Shown here: positions 9,674 through 16,560 of the stretch, one piece after another
Position numbering within the stretch: position 1 is the stretch's first letter
How the letters are laid out: every line of letters begins with the position of its first letter
Assembly: GCA_965220535.1 (NCBI GenBank)
Contig: OZ244833.1
Location: 2,604,001 to 2,668,000 of the forward strand
Direction of reading: 5' to 3'
DNA length: 64,000 bases
Source: HK1 sp965220535
GTDB lineage: Bacteria > Pseudomonadota > Gammaproteobacteria > HK1
Notes under the pieces: generated by a model
What the model saw: the letters and a program-made list of their open reading frames with translations, nothing else
Databases searched by the model: none
Told to the model about the DNA's origin: nothing
Translations under genes and position numbers: made by a program

Positions 9674-10915
9674 ATGGACCCTTCAAATGAGAGTTCCCGT
9701 CTTAGTTCCCGCCTTCGTGTGCTGAGAAAGGAGGGTCGACCCACTGGTCGACCCACTGCGACCGTCTATGTAAAGGGCTTCGGGCAAGCAGGGGAAGACC
9801 ACAAAGATTGGTTTGAGCAGCACTGCAAGATCGAATCTCGCTATGGCTTTTGTTCCGATGTTTTCGGGTATGTGTGGCCATCGGGGGATATGAAGACGGG
9901 CGTGGGCGTTATTGGAAATCTACCAGGTCTAGGTCTAGGGCTTGGTGGGGTTATTTTGAGAAGATTCCACCCTGCGCTTGCCGGGGTGGGTTTTGGGGTG
10001 GATGCCCTAAGGTGGTGGTGGAACTATCAAGAAGCGGAAGAGAAAGCGATCGAATTCGCTCCGTATCTTGCCCGCGATATCATGCGACTGAATAATGAAT
10101 ACGAGAAGGTGTGGGTGGTGGCACATTCGCTGGGTGGTCGGCTCGTGCTCGAAGCGGTCAAAAACCTCTCCGATGAGGATCATGGGTATCTTCCTTGGCG
10201 CGTTGACCTGTGTGCGCCCGCCGCCTGCGAAGATGAGGTGAAGGGTATCTTGGGGAGAGGAATCGCGCAGGATCGTGCGTGGCTTTATTACACCGACAAG
10301 GATTGGACCTTGAGGTGGTTGCGCTGGCTTGCCCGCGGCGGAGAGGCAATGGGAGCGCACGGCCTCGAAGGGCGTTATTGGGAGCGTTATCGGAATTTGA
10401 CGGCAGTGGATGTGAGCGAGAAATTCGACTTTCTGGTGCATAAGGAATACGAAAATCGTTTTGCTCGGATAGTCGAAGGAGAAGGGTTATCGAGCCTTGC
10501 GGGTCGTGGTCAGGAGACGAGGGTGTTTCTGCCGAGGGGGGATATCGGTCTTTTCGTTGGTGCCTCTGGGCCAGCACCCTCGGTGGTCAAGAAAGAAGCG
10601 GCGCCCTCAGACGATGAAGCGACTCCGATTCCGGCGCAGGAGCAAGTGCCGCCGTCGGAGAAGAATTGGTTAGACGAGTGGCTGGAAGAGAAGAGGGCAC
10701 AGGTAGCAGCGCAGAAGAAGGCAATCGAGACCGGTGACGCCAAGCCGATGTCGGCGGAGGATATCCGGCGAGCGGATTTGCTGGCGCAGGCGAAGAAGGA
10801 GTTTGCGGAGAGAGAAAACGAGCGCAAAAGGATGGAGAAAAGAGGCTCGGGTAGGGGCTTGCGTTGGGCGATTACCGCTGCCGCCGCTGCATGTTTAGGA
10901 ATTCCTTGGCTCTGA
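9674..10915 (+). CDS. Alpha/beta-hydrolase-like protein, copy 2 (full length)
   Basis: A 413-residue paralogue of the gene at 8361. The nucleophile elbow is AHSLG (Ser152), followed by GRLVLEAVK. A Gly-rich hydrophobic segment lies near residues 75-105. After the catalytic domain, residues about 300-395 form a charged Ala/Glu/Lys-rich, probably helical tail with a PPSEKNWLDEWLEEKRAQ stretch, and the protein ends in a short hydrophobic anchor (AITAAAAACLGIPWL). This tail is missing from copy 1. Its start follows a GTAAAGAG motif, and the 16-G tract lies upstream. The fold assignment rests on the GxSxG-like motif and the LCAPA loop; the substrate and biological role are unknown. The domain resembles DUF726/TMCO4-type hydrolases. 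Confidence 0.65.
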   Translation: MDPSNESSRLSSRLRVLRKEGRPTGRPTATVYVKGFGQAGEDHKDWFEQHCKIESRYGFCSDVFGYVWPSGDMKTGVGVIGNLPGLGLGLGGVILRRFHPALAGVGFGVDALRWWWNYQEAEEKAIEFAPYLARDIMRLNNEYEKVWVVAHSLGGRLVLEAVKNLSDEDHGYLPWRVDLCAPAACEDEVKGILGRGIAQDRAWLYYTDKDWTLRWLRWLARGGEAMGAHGLEGRYWERYRNLTAVDVSEKFDFLVHKEYENRFARIVEGEGLSSLAGRGQETRVFLPRGDIGLFVGASGPAPSVVKKEAAPSDDEATPIPAQEQVPPSEKNWLDEWLEEKRAQVAAQKKAIETGDAKPMSAEDIRRADLLAQAKKEFAERENERKRMEKRGSGRGLRWAITAAAAACLGIPWL

Positions 10916-11392
10916 CGAAAAAGGAGTTCGACCGATAAAGGCTCGTTTGGTGCGGCGGCCCATTCGAGTTCCCTCGAACTCCGCCTGAAAGGCGCTTTTC
11001 GATCCTTTGAGCCTTTTCGGCATTCGAAAGCGGGTACCTGCCGTGGCGGTACCCTCGGATCCGGGCGACTTGATCCCGAGAGCCGAGGGCGGTGGCCGTG
11101 CCGGTCGGGTCGAAGGGAAGTCGGGAGACTCCTGCGAGGAATCCCTTTTCGGTGCGGGCGATGTCTTGCTCGGACCGAGGTGTGCGGGTGCGAGTTCTTC
11201 GGAGGCCGAGAGTCGATATTGCATCGCAGCATAACAGGGAGCCGGAATTCCGGTACAATCTCTTGGAAAGAGAAAATATCTCATCGCTCAGATCACAAAA
11301 AAGACATGAAAACGCAATGAATCTCGTATTTGTTATCAGATTTTCTATATGGACTCATAAGAATATTTTTTGATTATTTTGCCCTCAAGGGA
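10916..11392. other. Intergenic region, no gene recognised
   Basis: About 480 bases. The first 300 are G+C-rich with only Arg-rich overlapping frames. From about 11250 the composition turns A+T-rich, ending at the promoter-like element at 11393. No tRNA or conserved motif was seen. Confidence 0.4.
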
Positions 11393-11422
11393 TTGACGCA
11401 CTGCACAATTTCATCCTATTAT
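11393..11422 (+). promoter_or_regulatory. Sigma-70-type promoter for a small RNA
   Basis: TTGACG at 11393-11398 and TATTAT at 11417-11422 are separated by 18 bases, and the surrounding DNA is A+T-rich. The predicted transcription start is near 11429. No protein-coding gene follows before the strong terminator at 11483. Confidence 0.6.
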
Positions 11423-11428
11423 CTCTCT

Positions 11429-11516
11429 CGGCGTCTCTAGGGATGCTTTTTCTCTTTCCTCCTCTTATCTTGATGGCGTTTTGCCGGAGCGGGTTTCCCC
11501 GCTCCGGCTTTTTTTT
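11429..11516 (+). ncRNA. Candidate small regulatory RNA with anti-Shine-Dalgarno stretch
   Basis: A free-standing unit of about 88 nucleotides runs from a good promoter to an intrinsic terminator. Between them is an unstructured pyrimidine-rich stretch, TTTCCTCCTCTT (11455-11466), whose core is the exact complement of the AGGAGG ribosome-binding sequence. The 3' end is a stable hairpin with a U-run, as in Hfq-type small RNAs. Anti-Shine-Dalgarno (CCUCC) small RNAs are known in alphaproteobacteria; whether this one is related is unknown. A 27-codon frame inside it ends within the terminator and is unlikely to be the product. Confidence 0.5.
11483..11516 (+). terminator. Rho-independent terminator
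   Basis: A perfect 11-bp stem (GCCGGAGCGGG, 11483-11493, with CCCGCTCCGGC, 11498-11508) and a TTTC loop are followed by eight T. It ends the small-RNA unit on the plus strand. Confidence 0.9.
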
Positions 11517-11740
11517 CGCTCGTTTTTAGGGCCGCTTCGGTGGCGGCGAGGTCGACGAGGGCCATCTACGTTCATTTCGCGCAAGCAAAGCCGGTTAGGG
11601 AATCGGATGGTCGATGGCAATGCGGCTTTGGGATTCTCGGTCGATCCATTGTCGTCCTGCCGCCGCTGGATCCACCTTTTTGTCGTATTCCCGAGCGCTT
11701 TCGGTCCGCGGTTCGCATCGGCTTTTTTTACTTCGCCTCT

Positions 11741-12685
11741 TCAAGCCTCGGCTTCGGGAAATACGCAGCCGAAGGCGCAGCCCTTTTGCTCGCTGATGGT
11801 TTTGGCGGCGATGCGATCCGATTCGTGTTGGTACTGTGGCTCGTCGGTGCGTTCGCTGCGTAAGTCGCCCTCGTTTTCGGCGGCTTCTTTCCAGGCATCG
11901 TCCTCGCCCCATTGCCATGGTAGGTCGAGGATGGTTCCCGGGGTGTCGATGGTCGTCAGCGCATCGAACCCTGCGAGCAGGATATCTCGTTGCGAAGACG
12001 GATCGCCCGGCTTGCCGGTGGTATGCCCGAGCGGAAAATCGAGGAAGACGGCACGAGGCGGATGGACCGCTTCGGTGATGGAGCGGGCGCTCGAAAAGCA
12101 AAGGGTCGGGATGCCTCGGGCCTCGATCTCGCGTGCGATCAATCCCACGGATTGATGGCAGACGGGTCAGGCCGGAACCAGCATCACGGCATCGACATCC
12201 TCTTCTTGCATGCGATCCGCAAGGGCGGGGGCCAGCGCTTCGCGTACTTTGCGGGAGGAATAGATACCGCCCATGAAGGTGCAGGCGTTTGCGGCGAGCC
12301 CGCCGATCGTTCCCTCTTGCGTCAGTTCGCGCAGCCTCGCAAGGGGGAAGACGACCCCCGGATCGATGCGGGCATCGCTCGTGTCGTAGGCGAAATGCGT
12401 AACGCGCAGGTCGGCATCGGCGCTGTTCGAGGGGATCAGTCTGAAGCTCGTATCGTCCCGGTGGTGGAAGGCGATCTGTCCTTCGAGGTAGATCCCGCCC
12501 GAGGCGATCAATCCGATACGCGCCTCGGGGAGTTCTTTGGAAAAGGCGGCGAAGGGCGGTTTCTCCTCGTGGTGCACCCAGCGATAGGGGGGATAGCCCA
12601 AGGCATCGTATCGTTCTTTGGTGCGGCGGATGTAATCGACCGGCGGCGAGCCGGATGATCGCGTTGTCGATGATCTTTCTTTCAT
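11741..12685 (-). CDS. Selenoprotein, GrdB-like (glycine/sarcosine/betaine reductase selenoprotein B family)
   Basis: Two minus-strand frames that look like separate genes are in the same phase and are interrupted by a single TGA at 12167-12169. Reading it as selenocysteine gives a 314-residue protein with the motif LVPAUPVCHQSVGLIAR (Sec173, Cys176). This UxxC redox motif and its context are those of the proteobacterial GrdB-like selenoproteins, which are related to clostridial glycine/betaine reductase subunit B but whose own reaction is not established. Conserved sequence continues on both sides of the TGA, which argues against a dead gene. A SECIS-like hairpin lies just downstream. The ATG at 12685 follows GGAG. 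No selA, selB, selC or selD is in the window, so the machinery must be encoded elsewhere. Confidence 0.8.
12138..12156 (-). promoter_or_regulatory. Bacterial SECIS-like hairpin
   Basis: Immediately 3' of the UGA on the minus strand is a perfect 7-bp stem, ATCAATC/GATTGAT, with the loop CGTGG. The loop begins 17 nucleotides after the UGA, inside the 16-37 window known for bacterial SECIS elements, and it contains the G-U that SelB recognition favours. Confidence 0.7.
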
Positions 12686-13174
12686 CGCGGGATCTCCGTA
12701 GGTGGGCGGGCGGGGGATTGACGAGTCTCTTTCAAAGACGAGGTGCTTCGCCGTTTCGGGGTGCTTAGCCGAGCGATGGAGGGTCGAGTCCGTCGCATGA
12801 TCGATTGCCGATGGATGAGCGAGGAGGATCGTGGAGTCGTTTTTTGTCTTATCCTCTACCCTTTCGATATCCTCTCGATATCCTTTCGATTTCGAAGTGC
12901 CGTCGCGACATTCACGTCGAGGGCAATCGAGATCGTCCGGCGATCGGTGCCGAGGAGGCTCGCTCGTTTTCTTCGATCTTGCGGTGTCGAAGGAGTCCTT
13001 TTCCTCCCCTTGAAAGCGATTCTCTTGCGGGATTGAATTTTTCATTATATTGATCGAGCGCAAAATGGGTATGATTCGCATTGCCTCGTTTGTATCCGGC
13101 TCGTCGCCGAATCATTTTCGAAGGCATCGAAGATCGTTTCTTGATAAAGATTTTTGGATGAAGACCATCAGATA
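12686..13174. other. Divergent intergenic region between selenoprotein and TPR protein genes
   Basis: About 490 bases. The minus-strand frame runs open upstream of the selenoprotein start but is Arg/Ser-rich and has no ribosome-binding site, so it is not counted as protein. A repeat-like CCTTTCGATATCCTCTCGAT stretch lies near 12861-12891. A TATAAT hexamer on the minus strand near 13050 lacks a clear -35 partner. Confidence 0.4.
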
Positions 13175-14110
13175 ATGCACCGACTGACCGGGCTCAGGGT
13201 TTTGATTGCAGGCGTCTTGCTATGGGCGCTTGCGGTATGGATTTTCGGTGCCCCCACCGAAGAGCCGCCCGGTGAGGAAGTCTCTTCGGAGCCTGATAGC
13301 GTCGTCGTCGACTCCGCTTCGGAAATGCCGTCGGCGGCCGAAGTCGATAGAAGTCCTGAATCCTTATCCTTATCCGAGTCCAAGTCCGAGCCGATGGCGG
13401 AAGGCTCTTCGGAATCGACATCGCCCGCTTCCGATGTTTCGCAAGATATCTCGCAAGAGATGTCGTCTCTTGCACCCTCGGCTTCGGATTCGACTCGGGG
13501 TTCGGCGGGCAAGGCGGAAGCAGAGGAGAGCGTTTCGCTTCCGCCGGCGTTTTCCGGCGCGGGATTGCCGGCGGACGAGGCCGGCGATCGTCCGGCGCAA
13601 CCCGATTTCGATTCCCCGCCCTTGCTCCCGCCCTTGCTCCCTCCCCGCTCCTTTGCGCCGCCACCGGAAATGCCGCCGGTGGATCCTTCCCGATCCTCTT
13701 CCGCTTGGCCTCCCTCGTGGCCGCAATGGCCGCGTCCGCCTTCGGCGATGCCGATGGACTTGGACAGTCTGCTCGATGCCGCTCGCAAGGCGGCGTGGGA
13801 GGAGCGCTTGTCCGAGGCCCTTGCCCACTATCGCGCCGCGGCGAATATCGACCCCGAAAACCATCTGGTTTGGGGCGAGATGGGCAATGTGCTGTGGCAG
13901 ATGCAACGGTGGCCGCAGGCGGCATACGCCTTGGAGGGAGCGGCCATTTTGCTCGTGAATGCCGGGGAGTTCCGGGCCGCATTGGAATTGATGCCCGCGG
14001 TGGAGAGCATCGATCCCGACGCCGGGCGTCGGATCCATCACCATCTTTGGGTGGTCTTTTCCGAGTGGGCGGGGCCGCGACCTGAGCCTTTTCCGCATTG
14101 GGAGTACTAG
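13175..14110 (+). CDS. Membrane-anchored, Pro/Ser-rich protein with C-terminal TPR-like domain
   Basis: A 311-residue protein with three parts. One N-terminal transmembrane helix (about residues 6-24, LRVLIAGVLLWALAVWIFG) is followed by a long acidic Ser/Glu/Pro linker of about 170 residues. The C-terminal helical domain (about residues 195-290) contains TPR-like units: ALAHYRAAANIDPENHLVWGEMGNV is one helix pair. The architecture suggests an anchored scaffold reaching into the periplasm. No specific family was recognised. It precedes the nitrile hydratase genes by about 360 bases. The ATG at 13175 is preferred over a TTG seven codons upstream; neither has a strong ribosome-binding site. Confidence 0.65.
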   Translation: MHRLTGLRVLIAGVLLWALAVWIFGAPTEEPPGEEVSSEPDSVVVDSASEMPSAAEVDRSPESLSLSESKSEPMAEGSSESTSPASDVSQDISQEMSSLAPSASDSTRGSAGKAEAEESVSLPPAFSGAGLPADEAGDRPAQPDFDSPPLLPPLLPPRSFAPPPEMPPVDPSRSSSAWPPSWPQWPRPPSAMPMDLDSLLDAARKAAWEERLSEALAHYRAAANIDPENHLVWGEMGNVLWQMQRWPQAAYALEGAAILLVNAGEFRAALELMPAVESIDPDAGRRIHHHLWVVFSEWAGPRPEPFPHWEY

Positions 14111-14469
14111 CCTTGCGAAGGGCCGTCGCGAAGGGGGAGTAAGAGCCGAAGGCATCCTTCCCGTCCGGCGGGGTTCGAAGGAGTCGACCGGGGTCGGCGT
14201 TCGGGCGGCTTCGTCATCGTCTTCGGCATCGAGCGAGCAAGGTGATATGGTCGCCGGCGCTTGGCCCGCTCGATACGCTCGATCCGCCGGATACGAAAAC
14301 TCGCTTCGTCGCAAGTCTTGACGAAGCCGCAATGCGGACGATTCGCCGAAAGACTGTGGCACCGTCCTTCGTCGGCTCGTCCTTCGTCGGCTTTGGTCTT
14401 GCCGGGTTCGCAAGATGCCGCCATCCCCCCTTCTATGGGAAAAACTATGGGAAAAACGGGAATATCGCG
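14111..14469. other. Intergenic region before nitrile hydratase genes
   Basis: About 360 bases without a supported gene. It holds a 15-bp direct repeat (GTCCTTCGTCGGCTC / GTCCTTCGTCGGCTT near 14362-14395) and, just before the next start, two copies of GGGAAAAAC(T/G). Confidence 0.4.
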
Positions 14470-15162
14470 ATGAGCGCCGACCATCACCATCCCCACCCCC
14501 ATCATCACCATCATCATTCGCACGACGAGCCCCGTCTTTCCGATACGGAGTTGCGAGTGCGGGCCTTGGAATCCTTGTTGGTCGAAAAAGGATTGGTGGA
14601 TCCGGCGGCCCTCGATGCGATCGTCGAGCACTACGAGACCCGGGTCGGACCGCGAAACGGGGCGCAGGTGATCGCAAAAGCATGGACCGACCCGCAATAC
14701 CGAAAACGCTTGTTGGAGGATGCCACCAAAGCGATCGCCGAGCTCGGTTTCACCGGGCGTCAGGGCGAATATACAAAGGTGGTGGAAAACAGCGAGCGGG
14801 TGCATAACCTCGTGGTTTGCACCCTTTGTTCGTGCTATCCGTGGCCCACCCTCGGGCTGCCGCCGACTTGGTACAAATCGGCCCCCTATCGCGCCCGCGC
14901 GGTATCCGACCCTCGCGGGGTGCTCGAGGAATTCGGGCTGCGGCTTTCGAGCGATACCGAAATCCGAGTGTGGGACAGCACCGCGGAGATACGCTATCTC
15001 GTCCTGCCGCGTCGCCCGGCCGGCACCGAAGCCCTCGACGAGGAGGCATTGGCGGCGCTGGTGAGTCGCGATGCGATGATCGGCACGGCGATCGTCGAGT
15101 CCCCGACCCCCGATGTATCGACCCCCGATGCATCGGATCGAAACGAGGCGGAAAGCCGATGA
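14470..15162 (+). CDS. nthA: Nitrile hydratase alpha subunit, cobalt type
   Basis: A 230-residue alpha subunit. The metal centre is the Cys117-Thr-Leu-Cys120-Ser-Cys122 motif (VCTLCSC). Threonine at the second position marks the cobalt rather than the iron type, and the cysteines are normally oxidised after translation to sulfinate and sulfenate. Together with the beta subunit it hydrates nitriles to amides in the cytoplasm. The N-terminus is extremely His-rich (11 His among residues 5-17), which could help capture metal. The stop codon overlaps the beta start (ATGA). The related thiocyanate hydrolase gamma subunit shares the motif, but the undivided beta gene next door argues for nitrile hydratase. 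Confidence 0.9.
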   Translation: MSADHHHPHPHHHHHHSHDEPRLSDTELRVRALESLLVEKGLVDPAALDAIVEHYETRVGPRNGAQVIAKAWTDPQYRKRLLEDATKAIAELGFTGRQGEYTKVVENSERVHNLVVCTLCSCYPWPTLGLPPTWYKSAPYRARAVSDPRGVLEEFGLRLSSDTEIRVWDSTAEIRYLVLPRRPAGTEALDEEALAALVSRDAMIGTAIVESPTPDVSTPDASDRNEAESR

Positions 15163-15836
15163 ACGGCGCCCATGATTTGGGGGGGATGCACGGCTTCGGC
15201 CCGATCGATCCCGATCCCTTCGAACCGGTCTTCGCCCATGAATGGGAGCGCCGCTGCTTCGCCATCACCTTGGCGGCGGCGTTCAACGGACGTTGGAATC
15301 TCGATATGTCGCGCCATGCCCGCGAGCGGATGAGTCCCGACGAATACCTGAGCACGAGTTATTACGAGCACTGGCTGCACGGGTTGCAGACCCTGTTGGT
15401 CGAAAGCGGATTGGTGAGCCGGCAGGAGATCGAGGCTCGAATGCGCAGCGAGCCTTTTCGCGCGGCGCCGGTGGCCGATGCCCCCGTTGCGATGGGAGCG
15501 GATCAGGCGCTCGCCGCATTCCGGCGGGGTACCGAAGTCGCGGTTGCCGTCGAGACGCCTGCGCTTTTCGCGCCCGGAGATCGGGTGCGGGCCCGCAACG
15601 ACCACCCCTGCGGACATACCCGGTTGCCGCGCTATGCCCGCGGTCGCTGTGGCATCGTGCGCGAATACAACGGGGCGCATATCTTTGCCGATACCAACGC
15701 CTCGGGTTTGGGAAAAGGCGAGGGTCGGCATCTTTATAACGTGGAATTCACGGCGGCGGAACTATGGGGCGAAGGCTCTTCCACCGGCGATACCCTTCGT
15801 CTCGATTTGTGGGAGCCGCACCTTGAAGCCGTCTGA
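15159..15836 (+). CDS. nthB: Nitrile hydratase beta subunit
   Basis: A 225-residue protein beginning MNGAHDLGGMHGFGPI, the hallmark N-terminus of nitrile hydratase beta subunits, with the C-terminal SH3-like barrel (FAPGDRVRARNDHPCGHTRLPRYARG...GIV) that closes over the alpha-subunit metal site. It is a single chain covering both the N-terminal helical part and the barrel. In thiocyanate hydrolases these halves are separate polypeptides. Its ATG overlaps the alpha stop by four bases, so the subunits are co-translated in equal amounts. Confidence 0.92.
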   Translation: MNGAHDLGGMHGFGPIDPDPFEPVFAHEWERRCFAITLAAAFNGRWNLDMSRHARERMSPDEYLSTSYYEHWLHGLQTLLVESGLVSRQEIEARMRSEPFRAAPVADAPVAMGADQALAAFRRGTEVAVAVETPALFAPGDRVRARNDHPCGHTRLPRYARGRCGIVREYNGAHIFADTNASGLGKGEGRHLYNVEFTAAELWGEGSSTGDTLRLDLWEPHLEAV

Positions 15837-16284
15837 ATCCGGAACCGGAACCGGATCCCGAGAGGTGTCGAGGGTCGAGTCGCCGAATCCGCCGAATCCG
15901 GCGAACCCGATCTCGGCGGCGTCGCTCGCCGATATCGAATCCCTGCCCGCGATTCCCCGCAACGACGATGGCCCGGTTTTTCAGGCACCGTGGGAGGCTC
16001 AAGCCTTCGCGATGGTCGTGGCCCTGCACGAACGCGGGGTGTTTACGTGGCCTAAGTGGTCCGCGGCCCTCGCTCGCGAGATCGCCGCCGCCCGAGCCGA
16101 TGAATCATCCGGCGAGCGCGGGCGGCAAAAAGGCTATTACGACATCTGGCTTGCGGCCCTGGAGAGGCTTTTGGCCGAGGTCGATCTGATATCCCCCGAT
16201 CAACGCAAGATCCGGCGCTCGCAATGGGAAGCGGCGGCGGTCGCCGCTCCCCACGGCGAGCCGATCCACTTGCTCGAGGGCTGA
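15823..16284 (+). CDS. Nitrile hydratase accessory protein (metallochaperone/activator)
   Basis: A 153-residue protein. After a Pro/Asn-rich N-terminus, FQAPWEAQAFAMVVALHERG and the later GYYDIWLAALERLL block match the small beta-like accessory proteins that help insert cobalt and oxidise the alpha-subunit cysteines. The best start is the TTG at 15823, seven bases after GGGAG and overlapping the beta gene by 14 bases; a GTG at 15865 is the alternative. The order alpha, beta, accessory is the usual cobalt-type operon. No cobalt transporter gene is adjacent. Confidence 0.8.
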   Translation: MKPSESGTGTGSREVSRVESPNPPNPANPISAASLADIESLPAIPRNDDGPVFQAPWEAQAFAMVVALHERGVFTWPKWSAALAREIAAARADESSGERGRQKGYYDIWLAALERLLAEVDLISPDQRKIRRSQWEAAAVAAPHGEPIHLLEG

Positions 16285-16396
16285 GATCTTCTTCGGCGGT
16301 CTTGGGGGCGGTCTTGGGTTTTGCGCATCGAGTCGGCGTGTGTGGATGAGAGTCGGGGCGAGGGTCGGGGGGATTCGATTCCCTCTCGTCTTGCCG

Positions 16397-16480
16397 AGGA
16401 TATATCCTGTTCGGGATAGAAAAAATCGCCGAAGACCCTCTCTTTCGGCGTATTGAATCGAAAACTCGCCTGATTAGAAT
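16397..16480 (+). promoter_or_regulatory. Candidate dsr operon promoter with palindrome and hairpin
   Basis: TTGAAT (16453-16458) and TAGAAT (16475-16480) with a 16-base spacer form a plausible sigma-70 promoter, with transcription starting near 16487. Just upstream are a perfect 12-bp palindrome AGGATATATCCT (16397-16408) and a CGCCGAA...TTCGGCG inverted repeat (16427-16450). Either could bind a regulator, for example the NarL-type protein encoded downstream of the dsr genes. This is a prediction only. Confidence 0.4.
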
Positions 16481-16491
16481 CGCTTGATATT

Positions 16492-16539
16492 TTTTCGGAT
16501 CTTGGAGTTTTCGGATACTCGAGTCTTCGGATCCTCAAG
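16492..16539 (+). repeat. Three 16-bp tandem repeats in the dsrA leader
   Basis: TTTTCGGATCTTGGAG, TTTTCGGATACTCGAG and TCTTCGGATCCTCAAG lie head to tail, between the predicted transcription start and the AGGAGG ribosome-binding site of dsrA. Confidence 0.75.
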
Positions 16540-16560
16540 TTCAGGAGGTCGATCGAAGCC

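Noticed and set aside
10895..11284. Minus-strand frames after the second hydrolase
   Set aside because: Arg/Pro/Ser-rich composition, mutually overlapping, no ribosome-binding site.
11444..11527. 27-codon peptide inside the small RNA
   Set aside because: The frame runs through the terminator stem and T-run, so its mRNA would end before its stop codon.
14470..16284. Thiocyanate hydrolase instead of nitrile hydratase
   Set aside because: Thiocyanate hydrolase has the beta part split into two subunits; here a single beta chain with the standard MNGAHDLGG N-terminus is encoded.
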